A DNA stretch of 64,000 nt from Apus apus (taxonomy: Eukaryota > Chordata > Aves > Apodiformes > Apodidae), in NCBI RefSeq assembly GCF_020740795.1, contig NC_067282.1:143764858-143828857 (forward strand), given 5' to 3'. Below are positions 1 through 51,400 of this stretch, piece after piece. The notes under the pieces are model-generated. The model searched no databases. It was not told where the DNA came from and saw nothing but the letters and a program-made list of their open reading frames with translations. Positions within the stretch are counted from its first letter, which is position 1. The number at the start of each line of letters is the position of its first letter. The position numbers and the translations under genes are program-made.

Positions 1-2060
1 CATAGCTATTTATTGACACTCAATACATTTATCTTCCTTAAACTTGTCCATGCACCATTTAAATTTTTTCTGTCTACAACATCCTTTGGCAAGGAGCTCA
101 ACAACCTGCCCAAGAGGGGCTTCTGTCTTTGCTTTGTTCTGGCTCCTTCTACCTTCATTAGATGCTCCCAAAACACTTGAGCTGGAAGGGAGAGTAAATA
201 AAACTGATGCTTTTGGACCAACTCCAAGATGCTAATGATTACACAGAACTCTAATTCTCCCTACCCCTCACCATTACATTTGTAGAGTGAAGACTCCTAG
301 CTTAAAGCTGTTCCACACCTTTCATCATCTTTGTTGTCCCTCTCTGACCCTTTTCCAGGCCTACATTCTTTCTGAGATGTCCCTGTTCTGGTCTAAATTA
401 AAATATAAAACAAGTTGCATTTACTCCATTTCACAGCTGGTGTCCATGAGGCCATATGGCAAAATGAAAGTGGCAGAGGACAGAGTCACACAGATAAATA
501 AACTGGTCTTATCTATCTACTTTAGGTACCAGCAGATTCTGTTCCTGTGTAACAGGGATGATTTGTTTGTTTGTTTCCTTCTTTCTTTTCCATATGAAAC
601 TCAGTGAAGGAGAGGAGATGAGGGTCCATGCTAGAAAAGGAACAGAAAACTCTTTAGAAAGACTATTTGCTGTGTCAGGAATACAATGCAGGGAACATTT
701 ACCCTGGAAGCAGGAGGGGCAGGTGCCAAATGGCATCCTGGTATTAATGATCTCTGAGAGCAATCAGCTCCACCACATCAAAAGCTAAGTGTGAAACTGC
801 TGGATAATCATCCCTGTATGGCTATGACAAGGAACCCTCACCCAGAGGTCATGCAGGACCTTCTTAATAAATTTTTACATGTGTTAACTGCTTCTCTCTG
901 TGCCCAATACCCTAATTTGCGAGTGTTTCAATCTGCTTAGCCAACTTTATTCTTTTATCACAAAATAGTAGTCCTCTGACAAGAAGTGTAAAATTTCTCC
1001 AGCAAGAATGAGAAACTCTGTTGTGAAGATAAATGAGTAAGAACATGTTGCCTCTGTATGTTCTTTCCTTCAAAATTTGAGGGTTTCAAGACATGAAGAT
1101 GGGAAAAGACAAATTTGTATAGATTAAGAATATAAATTCTCATGCCATCCAGAAGCTGAACCTTTCAGAAGCATCTTTACCCTATTGGTTCACAAGAAAG
1201 GACAAAGCCAAAATTAATTTCAGTGCTAGCTTATTAATAATTTATCTTGCAGAAAATGCACTCAAGTGAAAGACATTTAAAGATCTGGCAGCTCACTTGT
1301 GCTCTCACATCACAAGTCATCCTCTGGTTTCACTCTTATCTTTTTTGTACACTACATCTGAGTATTATATCTCATGTAGTTTCCCACTTTCCAAACCATG
1401 ACAGACACCTCATCCACTCTACTATTACACATCTGAGTTAGAATAATTTCAGATGCAGAGATTATCTGAGAGACTTGCAGCAAAACCAAAAATATCCACA
1501 CAAAGAAGAAAGCAATAAAAACAGGCATTTTAAATGTGTCCGTTGTAACTCTCCATACGTGAACAGAAATAGGAGAATGTTCTTTTTGCTGCACTGCTTG
1601 TAGGAACAGCTCTTGTCCGGTTCTTTTCTCCCCTTGAAGAGATCTCCAGAATGCTTCCCCCCTGTCCCCAGCAGTTTTACTTCTCTGCTTTGTTGGCTTT
1701 GCGAGCCCACGTGCCGACGAGGTTCAGCAATTTTCATGGCTGCACTCAGGCAGAAGCGCTGCCACACCCGGTCAGGCAGCAGGTGTGCAGTGCAGGGGCC
1801 TACTTTTGCTTTTTCCCTGCTTTTCAAGCATTTTCAAAACAGTGCCTCGAAGAAGCACTGCCGCTCCCACGCTGCGTGCTGGAAACTACCTCACGCAATC
1901 ACTCTGGGTGGTCACGAGGCCTGCCTGCCTCCCCCATACGGGCTGCCTGCGGCGACTCAACTCATGGGCTGCCACGGCTACTGGTGATCCCTAGAGGGGA
2001 TCGGTTTTATCGTATGGAAAAGAGAATCACACCTGGGAACGGCTTGTAACACAAGACCAC
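1..2060. other. Upstream flank, mostly no gene seen
   Basis: AT-rich sequence with short open frames in several registers, none of which I recognise as protein. AATAAA hexamers on the plus strand, for example 866-871, could end a neighbouring transcript, but no coding exon supports one. The only exon-like object is at the extreme left edge and is listed separately. From 1600 on, the sequence becomes GC-richer towards the DNM1L CpG island. Confidence 0.5.
10..181 (-). CDS. Possible terminal exon of an unknown gene
   Basis: On the minus strand a good pyrimidine tract and acceptor (CTCTCCCTTCCAG) ends at 182. It is followed by an open frame of about 57 codons with a Lys- and Cys-rich end (a Cys pair in GCCRQKKF, then KWC, DKC and IEC) and a TAA at 10-12. 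The stop overlaps an AATAAA hexamer. A second frame is open across the same stretch and ends at 6-8, which weakens the case. I do not recognise the peptide, and no upstream exon was found between here and the DNM1L promoter. It may be a chance open frame. Confidence 0.15.
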
Positions 2061-2070
2061 CGCGCCTAGG

Positions 2071-2108
2071 CTGCCTGATCTGCCAGCGCCTGCCTGATCT
2101 GCCAGCGC
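2071..2108. repeat. 19-bp tandem duplication
   Basis: CTGCCTGATCTGCCAGCGC occurs twice in perfect tandem at the left edge of the CpG island, followed by a partial third start (CTGC). It looks like a small replication-slippage duplication and no function is evident. Confidence 0.9.
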
Positions 2109-2216
2109 CTGCAGGCCTCGGGGCGCCCGCCCGGCACGCGGCGGGACGCGGCCGTTACCCGCCCTCAACGGCCGCCGCCCCAGGAGGCGCCCCCGCGCTC
2201 CGCCCCCGGGGCCCGC

Positions 2217-41912
<39,696 letters not shown>

Positions 41913-44900
41913 AGACTGTGCCACCCACGCTATTTATATGCATTGGAGGTTACACTGACTTGACAATTGCTAGGCATGGTATACGGAGTAGAATTTTTAT
42001 TTATGAACTCTTTCTGTGTACTGCAACTGTGTAAATCTGCTCTTGTAAAGACAGTTGGTTTGATTTGCAAACAAGCATATGCTGTATTTTGCAAAATAAG
42101 ACATATTTAATCCATATAATAAATGGCTCTAGATGTTTCCTTACCAGCTTTCTGGTGCAAATTAAAGCAGACCAAGTCTACTGTCTCAGTGACAGCCTCA
42201 TTTGAACTTTGGGAAAAAACATTAAAGTTCCAGTGCCTGACTTGCTAAACAGGTTGCCTGTGGTTAAGATGGACGGTGTAGTCACGTGGCATAGTTTTAA
42301 GCTGCTTTTACAATAGAAGTTTAAATACTGTGAAGAGAAGAGAGCACCGAGTATTTTCTTTCATGAATATATTGCATGCACTATGACAGACGGAGGTATC
42401 AATTTTATAGCACAGTAGAGATGTCTACCGTATTACTATGTGTGTGTATCCCTATTTTTTTCCCCAAATGTAAAACTGCAGACAAAACTTTGAACCTCAT
42501 TTAGTGGAGTATCGTGTAGGAAGAATTAGCCTGGAGCTTGCGAACAATAACAGCCTACTAAAAAGTGGGTGTAGTTAACTCATGTGCACTGGAGCTTGTG
42601 TATAAATGTTGGGGGTTATAATCAGGTACAGGAACATCTTCCCCTTCCTCCACCCTGGGACCAAGCCCCTGGACCATCCAAGAGTAAACTTGTTCTGGCA
42701 GAACCGAAAAATAAAAATGGATTTCAAAACTGTTACAGGATAGTAAAGTGTTTCTTTTAAGAACAGATTAAGTTGGCCAGGGAGAAGGGGATCCCCACAA
42801 CTTCTTCCAAGTTTTGGAATGTATGATGGTATGAAAGAAAGTCTGTGGGATTGGAATATTTATACCAGATTACAGATAGTTTTGAGGAAAATTTTACTGT
42901 GCTTGTAAGTAGTGCTTTTTTTTTTTTTTTTCTAAGGACAATCCTAAAATTAGGAAAATTTTGGTCAGAAAGTAAGTTGATGAGTTGTTTTCTTCTGATT
43001 ATAATTCATACAGATAAATATCGATCACACTAGCCTTTAAAAAATAAACATTTTTATGTTTATGAATAAAACATTAGTTAAACTCCAGCTAGCACATTTG
43101 CATGTACTTTTCAAGCAGATTCACTTTTTTGTATAAAGTAAAAATGTTTATTACGGTGTTGCTCATATTTTATATCTTGACCACAACTTGCATGAAAAAT
43201 AGGACACTACTGTTAACATCTACATCTTGCTTTTACAATATTGGGCCAATACAGTGAACTTTTTATTATATCCAGTTCCTTCCCCATTTCATCAGTTAAT
43301 AGAAATTGAATTCTTTTTGTAAGCTGCTAAAGATTGAAAAGTTATAAACTGCAAAAACCTCAGTTTACAAGGTCTGTTTAAAAGTGTTTCTCATGGTGAT
43401 TTTATTTTTGGCACCAATTTAAGCACAAGATGTTCAGTCTGACAGGTGCAACTTTTGTGTACTTTTATGCATCATCTGAAATAATTAATGCAGAATGCAG
43501 AACTAAATTATGTAGTTCTAAACAGCCTAAAATGTCATGATGTGTGCATTACATGTAATGAATACAAAGAAAGTAATTTTAACTTATTGCATAGTATCCA
43601 GGGATGGTAATTCTCAGATTTAAGAAGTGTGACTATAGTGAAGTGCAAGCCACTTCTAAAATGAATTTTTGTGAACAGCAAATGCTTTTAATAGCTCTGT
43701 CAATATGGTTACATTTCTGGTTGTAATTCACATGACACCTCTCTCCCTTTTACCTTTGACATGTAAGAATTATGTTTTCAACAAGTTAGAGCCGTCCATA
43801 ACTGAACTGCTACCTAAGCTGTAACTCCCTAAGTTCACTCAACAATCTTTTGTGGAGAAGTATGTTGAATTGTGAAGTTTTGAAATGCTGCATAAAGCAA
43901 ATGAATTCCATTTATTCAAGAAATTACTGCAAGTGGTAACTGGCTCTGTAATGTCATGTAAAGTTTCCACAGTGTTAATTTGTTTTTTGAAATGTTAAGA
44001 CTTTAAGTTTCACAAAAAAAATCAGCTTGGTTATGTGTGAGTGCCAAGAAATGTGATTTTTAATACTTAATGCAAGACTTTAAAAATCCATGCTGTTAAC
44101 AATCTGGTTATTAAATAAATAGATGACACACAAAATTATCCCAGAAGTAAAGTTTTGAACTGACTTGTAGTTCAGGTGCCAGAACTAACCTGCTCTTACA
44201 AGTTAGTAGTGTAACTACTTATATTTGCACAGCCTTACATGTTTGCACTTGCCCTTATGCAATTCTGCATTGTTGGTTCTTGTATAGTTGCATAAGTAAC
44301 ACTGTAGACAGACTGCTAGTGGTCATGAATGGTTTTTAAAACAGTTTGTTGTCTGGAATTGAACTAAAATAACCAAAATGCTAATATTACTGCTGCCATT
44401 AAAATAAATTAATGGGGAAGCTACTGAAAAAAGCTGAGAATGGGAAGGCAGCAACTGAAAAATTCCAAGATTAGACTGATGGTTTACAAGTGTCTTCTTG
44501 TTAACCTTAGTTTAAACTGGAAGTATTTTGGTCATCAATGCAGAAATTCCAACTAACAACTTGCTACCTAGTGACACACACAATCATGGGGGAGAAAAAC
44601 CACTGTAGCTAAGTCTAGGTAAGTAAATGTTCAACATGAATACCAAATCTGTGTGTTGTACTACTGTAAATAAAACACAGTTATCCCTATGTGAACAGAG
44701 TTTGTCAATAAATTACTTGGGGTTTTTAGTAGTCAGTTTCAAATTTCACTTGGTGGAATAGATGGGTAGGTGGGCTGTCTGTGTGCTTCAAACTGTATTC
44801 TGAACTAAATGTAATAAAACTTACCTAAAACTTGCCTTTACCCTATGCTTTATGGAGGACTGACTTTGAAAGATGGTAGATTGGACATTCCAAACTTGAG

Positions 44901-45760
44901 TCCCTGCTTGAAAGATACAGCAGGGGAAACAACTTGCCAGTCTGTTGTGTCCCTGTTGGTAACTTGAGTTATCTCGAGCAGGTTTTTTTCCAGTTAAATC
45001 CTTTAGCTATGAGAGCAATTGCTAGCTAGTCTTTTCTGGAGATACTGAAGATCTCAAAGGCATCTGCTTTTTAACATGTTAACAGTTAAAATCTGTGCTT
45101 TGAGGTGAGCACTAGATGATTAATACTTCAAAATGTAAGAGAAAAACGTATCAGACAACCTGAATGTGGTTTTAGGCTTGGTGATGTGCTCCAGTAGGTC
45201 CTTTTTAGTTTACTTGCTGCATGCACCTTCAGCCTTTACCTCATCAGTGCTAGCAACTACAATGTTAAACTCTTAAGTCCTTGAGGTTTATTTCTGTCTC
45301 AGTGTGTTGGTGCTTTTTTTTAATATCTGGCCCAAATGATTACTTTTCTTGCACTTCCAAATCACACATTTGTAGAGATGTTAAATACTTTGTTACTACT
45401 TGTTTACACTGGAACAAGCTGTTTCTGATTACCTGACCATACCTATTTTAGGGTATATGAGAAACAAGACCAGGCTAAGAAAGAACACTTGGTTTTTTTG
45501 GACATCCTTGATTCACAGCCTCAGTGTTCAAATGTTCAGTTGCAATACCCTGTACAGTCATGAAAAGTAGTGCTTTAGTCCAGCTGGTTCTTTGGAAAGG
45601 GTCAGGGAAGAGTTTGGATTGCTAGGAGTTGGTCAGAAGGAAGCACAGACTAAATTTCTTGGCATTTATGGATCTTATTAAAATCTTGTATGCAAAGAAT
45701 TTAATTCCCTATTTTATTTTGTATTTGTAAAAATAAATAAAAACCTTTGAATACTCGAAC
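41913..45760 (+). other. DNM1L: DNM1L 3' UTR with serial poly(A) signals
   Basis: 3.8 kb of AT-rich sequence without recognisable repeats, unlike the introns. AATAAA hexamers occur at 42118-42123 (about 206 nt after the stop), 42710-42715, 43043-43048, 43065-43070, 44114-44119, 44669-44674, 44707-44712, 44813-44818, 45732-45737 and 45736-45741. Alternative polyadenylation from a short proximal to a long distal form is likely; true ends need transcript data. Confidence 0.6.
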
Positions 45761-48152
45761 AAAGTGGGTACTAATGCTTTAAAAAAAAAAAAAGGCTGAA
45801 ATTTGTGGATGTATGTGTATCTTCACCATTTGGAGATTAAGGAAAAAAGTAAGGAGGGAGACATGAAACATTACTTACTCTACTAGTTTATTTTCTGCAA
45901 CTACAAAGTATCTGTCAAATCTGATCTGTTTTATGTGGAGGCCAACATGGGTGTGTACTGGTATGTTTGTTCCCAGGTGCATGTTTCTGTATTGCTTTAA
46001 CATTTACGCCATTTATGGAACAATGCAACTATGTTAAGTGGATTAACATTACTTTTGTTTCCCACTTTATTTTTGTTTCCCTCTTTCAACCCTTCTCATA
46101 TCAAAGCTGTGCTTTTTCCTCCTTATGCATTCTCTAGGATAGAGCTGATCATCACTGCAGCTTAAGGCAAAGTAACAAGCAACACAAAGTAGTCCTGAAA
46201 GCTAACAGGATCTTTAGAGCCTTTTTAAAGGTAGGAATGACTCAACTACTTTGTATTTTTCTTTATATAAGAGAGATTGAGAGATCTCATTATCAGGCAA
46301 GTAAGTGGGATCTAGAAACTGAAACTCCATGTGGTAAGCTACTGAAAGTGCTACCCTATTACAGTTGAATAATCTAAGGAAACTGTGATATGTAAGCAGC
46401 AAGCCACTATAATTTATTACTAATGAAACATTAACAGGCAAATCAAGCCAACATCAAGTTGATGAACATCAAATGAAATAAAAAAATCAAACCACCTACA
46501 GAAAAAAATTCCCCACACAACTATAAGATATCTAGATTCCTGAGTTTCCCCATTCTTCTTGTAGGCTGGGTAGTCTGAAAGCAGCTCTAATAACATGACT
46601 GACTTTAACAACCAAAGAGGTGGAGATGAGTTACCACACTCAGGCAGCCAAGTGGCCCCTTGTGGCTGCTGTGAGTGCAAAACTATTGTCCAGGAGTTTC
46701 ATGGAATAGGAGATTATTCTCCTTGGCCCAAGAGTGAGGATTACCCTAAACAATGAAAACAGCACTGCATCCAAGCCCCAAAGTTACAGTAATCAATAAG
46801 CTCATAAAGGACTTCCTATGTATTTGCACTGGGACAGGGAGTATTCCTTAATAAACAAGTTCAGAGTCATCCAGCTACATTACTGTATTCCAAGTCACTG
46901 AATCAATTCTAAGTAATGCAGATATGGGCTTGTACTACAAATAATCTTGGTAACCACCTGGGTTTTGTTGTTCAGGTGACTTGGCTTTAAGTACTGTGGC
47001 ACCTATACAATCCAATCCCAAACTGCATCATGGAAACAAACTTTACCAAGGTGGTGTACTCCATGCTTGGTTGATTCCAGCTGTAGTGGCAAGTAATAAA
47101 AATGGGTGGAGGTGTTTCAGAGCAATAAAGCAATCTACCTTTAAGTGTAGATGCTGCTATTCTACCAACTCAACATACATTTTCACTTTCCTGCTGTCTT
47201 TGCAAGAATGAGGAAGATATGATCCAAAATGTTGGCTAGGCTATCAGCAGTTAGATCATTTTCTGCTCTTTCATGAAGAAATGCAGCTTTTGCACATGGC
47301 CCTGACTGAAGGGTCTGAATTTTTTAATTGCAAAAGCACTATAGCTTCTGTCACGTTTCCTGGTCCAGATACCCTTGTGTTGCCTTTTCACCTTAAAAAA
47401 GCTTCCATGTACATGCTTCAAATCTTCTGATGTAATATACTACCTTGCAACTGACTAGAGAGCCCACAAAAGTAGGGCCAGAATATACCTTCAATAAAGA
47501 CTCTAGATAGCACAGATGCAACCTTCTAGTTCACAGGACTGAAGAAGCATAATGAGTGTCACCCACATGTTAAGCCATGGTAAGCACACAGAAGGCACAA
47601 AAGGGATTAGTAAGGCTGATTCATAAGCTTTGAAAGACACTATTGAAAGATACTCTTTTACATTTCAAGAAGTGAATTTGCTCTGTATTATCACACAAAG
47701 GCTAGAAAGCATTTTTGCAACGTGGCCCAGTACATAACCAATAAGAAGCTTACATATTGGGGCTTAATCATTCAACTCATTTATTGTGAATCTCCTGTAG
47801 CTTCTTTCAAAGCAAACCTGTCCAGAAAAAAAAAAAAAGTTGGTTGTAGGTTGGTTGTCCTTACCCACTGATGCAGGTTTCTCTGTTAGCATGAAGTCAA
47901 ACTGGACAGCAGTATGCATCCTCTGTAAGAAGTCCTGGTTTTGAGTCTGCTTTTGCTCATCTTGCTGTGCATTATGTTGTAAAGTACCTGGCTACTGTTC
48001 TGCAATGCAGAAGGTTGTTAAAGGAAGGGAAGAGCATCTCCATCTTTGGACTTCGAAATGAATTTCATCTTCTTATGCATATCCTCTTCTAAATGGTGCT
48101 TCAAATAAAGTAACGTTTCTAAAAATCTCTTCAGTGTTGTAACTTGGCTGCC
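45761..48152. other. Intergenic stretch between convergent genes
   Basis: An A run at 45780-45793, otherwise unique AT-rich sequence. A minus-strand AATAAA (plus-strand TTTATT at 47780-47785) could serve as a distal YARS2 poly(A) signal. Small open frames, for example 46981-47211 on the plus strand, show no family features. Confidence 0.6.
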
Positions 48153-48158
48153 TTTATT
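48153..48158 (-). terminator. YARS2: Proximal YARS2 poly(A) signal
   Basis: AATAAA on the minus strand, 131 nt past the YARS2 stop codon, so a compact 3' UTR is likely for this gene. Confidence 0.6.
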
Positions 48159-48288
48159 TGAACTCTGTTGGTATATTTAAGAATACACCTGTGAGCTGCG
48201 TAATAATGCACAGTGTAGAAACATCTTCAAGTACCTCTTCGAGCAACAGAGTCAAAAGGATATGTTGTTTTAGGGAGATGTTCTGTTG

Positions 48289-48448
48289 TCACAACTGCAG
48301 CCATTTTATGATGTAGTAATTTTTCTTTCCAATCCTAAGCAATGATACTCCATTCTTGAGAATATGCTGTCCGAGAATAAGAACAGTCTCAGGATTTGTT
48401 ACTCGAATCCCATTTATTGAAACTCCACCATTTGTAATTTTCTGGTAC
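48289..48448 (-). CDS. YARS2: YARS2 coding exon 5 with stop
   Basis: 160 nt on the minus strand from acceptor TTTTTAAG|GTACC, encoding [20 protein letters not shown] to KWLQL and TGA (48291-48289). This is the S4-like domain, which in the family contacts the tRNA. The intron between exons 4 and 5 (48449-48907) is unremarkable. Confidence 0.96.
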
Positions 48449-51400
48449 CTTAAAAACAAACAAACAAACAAGAAAGACAACAAGTAGTAATTGTAAGAAG
48501 CAGCTATTTATTTCTGTTAAGAATTGAAAGTTCAGTTAGGGTTTTTTTGGTTGGATCCCTAATTGAGTAAGTTTTCATTCTCTTGCACTTTACTTTCAGT
48601 CCAGGTCAAGAGTGACTGAAATTAACCACCACTTCCATTCTTTCTGAGAGGTGTAAGAAAACTTGGGCTGTTGCCTTAGACTGTCCCTTCATCATGTGTA
48701 GATTTTAGAGCTAAGGTACATAAGACTGCACTATCCTACACTTCAAAATGGAATGAGGCTGCCTGCTCCCCTCCTCTTTAATGCTGGTATGTAGATTCTT
48801 AGCCTGTTTCTACTTGATTTGGTTGTCCTAATTGTTTAACTTCTGAAAGCATACCACTACAACCTGTTTACATGAGGTAATACTGAAGAGCACAGGTGAT
48901 AACATACCCACTGGGTCCATCTGGAATGGCATTTGCTTTGCGACACAAGTCAAGAATACTCATTCCAGGTTCAAGCATCAATTCAGCTGAAGGAGCTTGT
49001 CTAAAAAGTTCCTGTAACTCCTCGTCAGACATAGCTTCGAGAGCTTCCAAGTTGCTGTAATAAAGGGCCTTGGTGCACCTGTGAGAAGAAAGATGATTCA
49101 AAATGCAGTGCAAGTCTCATCTTCAAACGAAGTGCTACTCAACTAATCAGATTTCCTTCCCCAGCTTCTTCTGAGGGTCCACACAGTAACAGAAGCATTT
49201 CAATTACACCCAATTTTTTTTACATAATCCACTGCAGTGCAATTTTTAAATATTCTTACTGTATTTTTAAGTCTACAGAATGACTGTATTTTTCTCTTTG
49301 AATAGCTGAGCAACAAACTAAGTGGAAATAGTCCCTGAAAAGCTATGGATAATTACCACTGAATAAATCTGAAAGAAAACTGCTCAACAAACCAAACTTC
49401 ACCTCTTAGCAGATTCTAGCCCCTCTCTACCATGAACAAGCTTGGTTACTTCTGCAGCAAGTCGCTTCTGGGGGCCCCATTTCTCAGGTTCTCTAGCATG
49501 CATTTCCATGACGTGATCAATCTCCTCAAGAGGAAGGAAGGTGAAGAGTTTCAGGTATCTACAAGCAAGGAAAAGAGTATTTTGTCTCTATATCCATCCT
49601 TCCAGATTTCCTGCCTTTGTCATTGCAACTTCATTAACTACGTTAAAATGATTCTTAATCCATTTAAGAAATTGTTATTACAGATACTGTTCCAAACAAC
49701 TCATTGCTTTTGCTCACATGCTTCAGTTTAACCAGGATGACTCACGTTATTTAATATCCCACTTAGGGTAATGTCTTCAGATACAAGATAGTGTCAAATG
49801 CTTTTATAAAGCTTTTATTTCCATCAACAACTTGGTTTCTCTTCAAGTATTTTTTTTACAGGATTTCAATTGTGTTATATTCTTAGTAGTTGCACAACAT
49901 GCTGATGCAAAATGCCAGTGCCATTCTGTGGTCACAGAAATATGCTACACATTCTCAACAGGAACATTATTAGAATAATCAAAAATTAAAGGTGTGTCTA
50001 AGCATAGTTCATTTTAACAGGCTTGCAGCAGTATGATATTCAGTGTATTAAAAAGGTACCTGTACTGTTACAAAATCTGAACGCATGAGGCATTTTAATG
50101 TTAAGTACCCACACACTCTTCTTACCAGTCTGTAAAGTGTGGTGCAGAACTTAACTTTGAAATATCAGGACGTTATCCTTTGAGAGTGGTAACAAAGTTA
50201 TGAGACAGGCCACAATATGAAAGGAAATTACCTGAGGTTTATGAAAACTGGGATTTGACAGTGATACTGGAGTTTAAAGAAAAGCAGATTGAAAAGAGAA
50301 CATACAGCAGTTTATTAAGCTTAACATAATGCCCTGAATAAAGCTACGGTACTGTAAGTTTATACCTCATAAGATAAAGTCACCCCAGAATGCGCTGTGC
50401 TTTGCTTCTTTGTTCATCCACATTCTAATCTGATGATGCATGTACCACCATATGGAGACAGGCTCCTCTACCCTGTATACTTATGAACCAGTCGTGCATG
50501 TTTATTTTATGAACATGCAGTTTCCATTAATACAGCTGCCTACAAGGAACTCGTGTTGCACATATCCACACAAAACAGTTACGATCAGGTTCTATAAACA
50601 ATGACAAAAAGCAAGACAAAGGAAAACTACTTACTTTTCAACTACGTTATCTTGTTGTCTGACAAAAAACTGATACAGCTCAAATGGAGAAGTTTTATCT
50701 CTGTTCAGCCAAACTGCATTGCCAGCAGTCTTTCCCAGTTTATCTCCCGTAGTGCTGGTAATAAGAGGTACAGTAATTCCAAACACATCTGTTCCTGTCA
50801 TTCTGAGAAAGAAGAGTCACTGCATGTTAATGAAATTTTTTTTTTTAAAAAATTACAGCTTGGTAAAATTGAATGAAAATATAATCGTTCTGTAAACCCT
50901 GTCCTTGATTTATAGCATTTAAATAAGTCAGAATGGTGAGGGGCAAAAGATGCCAGAACACTTTTGTGAAGAGTGCTTTTGGGGGTTAAAAAACAGCCAA
51001 CCTTGAACTTAAAAATGTTAAGTTTTTTTTGTGTGTAAAAAGTCTGCATACTTTAAATAAGTAGTTTCATGAGCAACAACACTAGCAAAGAGCATCCTGG
51101 TATATTTTGCCTGAAGTACTGCTGGAAGGTGCTTGTGTTGGTGGGACACCTGTAAGGCTTTTCTGTGCTGATTCTCTGAAGTCTTGTAATGGTCAAGCAC
51201 ATACTGAAGTAGAAGCCTTGCCACGTCCACACTGATTTGCTCACATACTTATGTGAATTTTCTAAGCCTCCTACCAAATTTGGTGGATAAGCAAAAGCTC
51301 ACCACTGTGATGCTTTGTTATATTTCTAAGAAACGCAACGGCCTTTATCCAGATACCACAACCGCCTCTACTTTGGTGTGACTACACTGGAACGCATTCG

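Noticed and set aside
1462-2049. Overlapping open frames of 121-132 codons on both strands upstream of DNM1L
   Set aside because: Open in several registers at once without recognisable domains or splice partners; most likely chance.
49432-49731. 99-codon plus-strand open frame, with a near-identical twin at 53704-54003
   Set aside because: Both are antisense to YARS2 exon 3 and its duplicate. The similarity comes from the DNA duplication and there is no sign of a protein family.
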